A DNA stretch of 64,000 nt. Source: Phormidesmis priestleyi BC1401. Its GTDB lineage: Bacteria > Cyanobacteriota > Cyanobacteriia > Leptolyngbyales > Leptolyngbyaceae. Position 1 is the stretch's first letter. Each line of letters opens with the position of its first letter. The stretch covers positions 1 through 64,000 of the forward strand of contig NZ_LXYR01000015.1 in NCBI RefSeq assembly GCF_001650195.1, in the 5' to 3' direction. The position numbers were made by a program, and so were the translations under genes. Of the stretch, positions 63,746-64,000 are shown piece after piece. The notes under the pieces are model-generated. The model ran no database searches, was not told where the DNA came from, and was given only the letters and a program-made list of their open reading frames with translations.

Positions 63746-64000
63746 ACGACAGAATCTTTACCCATCGCTAATCAGATCACAGCGATTGTCACTCAGACCA
63801 GCATTTTGCGCGTGTTTGACCCGATCGAGATGCATGACACGATTGAAACCCTTCAGCAATTGGGTCTAACGGCTCCCCACCTACATGATGACGGAGTTGC
63901 GGCGAGTGCTGACGCTCTCCAGCAAAATAGTCAGCCCAAAGATGAGATCGATCCTTTCAACGCTGGAGAACTCAAGCACAATCTTTCCAGTCAGAGAAGA
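63746..64000 (+). CDS. Unrecognised protein, runs off right edge
   Basis: An 85-codon open frame begins at ACG 63746 (T-TESLPIANQITAIVTQTSI) and continues LRVFDPIEMHDTIETLQQLG, LTAPHLHDDGVAAS, LKHNLSSQRR to the edge. The sequence is protein-like, with coherent amphipathic helices. There is no ATG/GTG/TTG at its beginning; ACG occupies the place where an ATG followed by TTES would be natural. It may thus be another damaged gene. Family unknown. Confidence 0.4.

Overview
The window looks like chromosome of a filamentous-type cyanobacterium (Leptolyngbya/Oscillatoriales-like). HIP1-type GCGATCGC/CGATCG sites are very dense. Several genes are typical of that group: cryptochrome-DASH, XisH/XisI, a ser/thr kinase with a periplasmic C-terminal part, PPK2, type III glutamine synthetase, and the 2-oxoglutarate decarboxylase + succinate-semialdehyde dehydrogenase pair of the cyanobacterial TCA shunt. 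Intact housekeeping genes (upp, gnd, rnz, cobU, prs, trmL, bioD, mnmH, clpB) alternate with accessory stretches rich in repeats, toxin-antitoxin genes, STAND NTPases and broken genes.

Layout: 0-1.9 kb holds an IS6-family insertion sequence and a frameshifted small gene. 1.8-16.1 kb is mostly ordinary: cry-DASH, YggT, upp, a serpin, a toxin-antitoxin pair, gnd, an ArsR regulator, a SpoIID-like protein, rnz, cobU, a glucose/sorbosone dehydrogenase-like lipoprotein and a RodZ-like protein. 16.1-22.4 kb is an accessory island: a group II intron relic, an orphan IS200/IS605-type end, a 91-bp inverted-repeat element, XisH/XisI, a 21-bp minisatellite, a DUF433/DUF5615 pair flanked by an 81-bp duplication, and a two-gene STAND system. 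22.6-48.2 kb is again mostly ordinary: a giant membrane protein, a tRNA, a LysM-M23 peptidase, trmL, prs, a kinase, bioD, the TCA-shunt genes, mnmH and clpB. 48.4-54 kb is a second island: an AT-rich PD-(D/E)XK-like STAND protein and a three-gene small-protein cassette between low-complexity repeats of opposite orientation. 54-64 kb carries an aldo/keto reductase with a decayed MerR regulator, a disulfide oxidoreductase, a type III glutamine synthetase with two internal stop codons, PPK2, and an amino-acid permease pseudogene that contains a 213-bp nested palindromic element.

Most notable: (1) the STAND NTPase at 19060-21906 and the small protein encoded just upstream share a short motif (N-terminus of one, C-terminus of the other), the arrangement expected of a bacterial amyloid-signalling sensor/effector pair. 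(2) Three copies of an inverted-repeat element occur, two carrying a ~120-bp chain of hairpins and one without it. (3) Otherwise well-conserved genes (2-oxoglutarate decarboxylase, glnN, merR, the permease) carry single-codon nonsense changes and frameshifts, concentrated in the right half of the window. These reflect either real gene decay or base-calling error.
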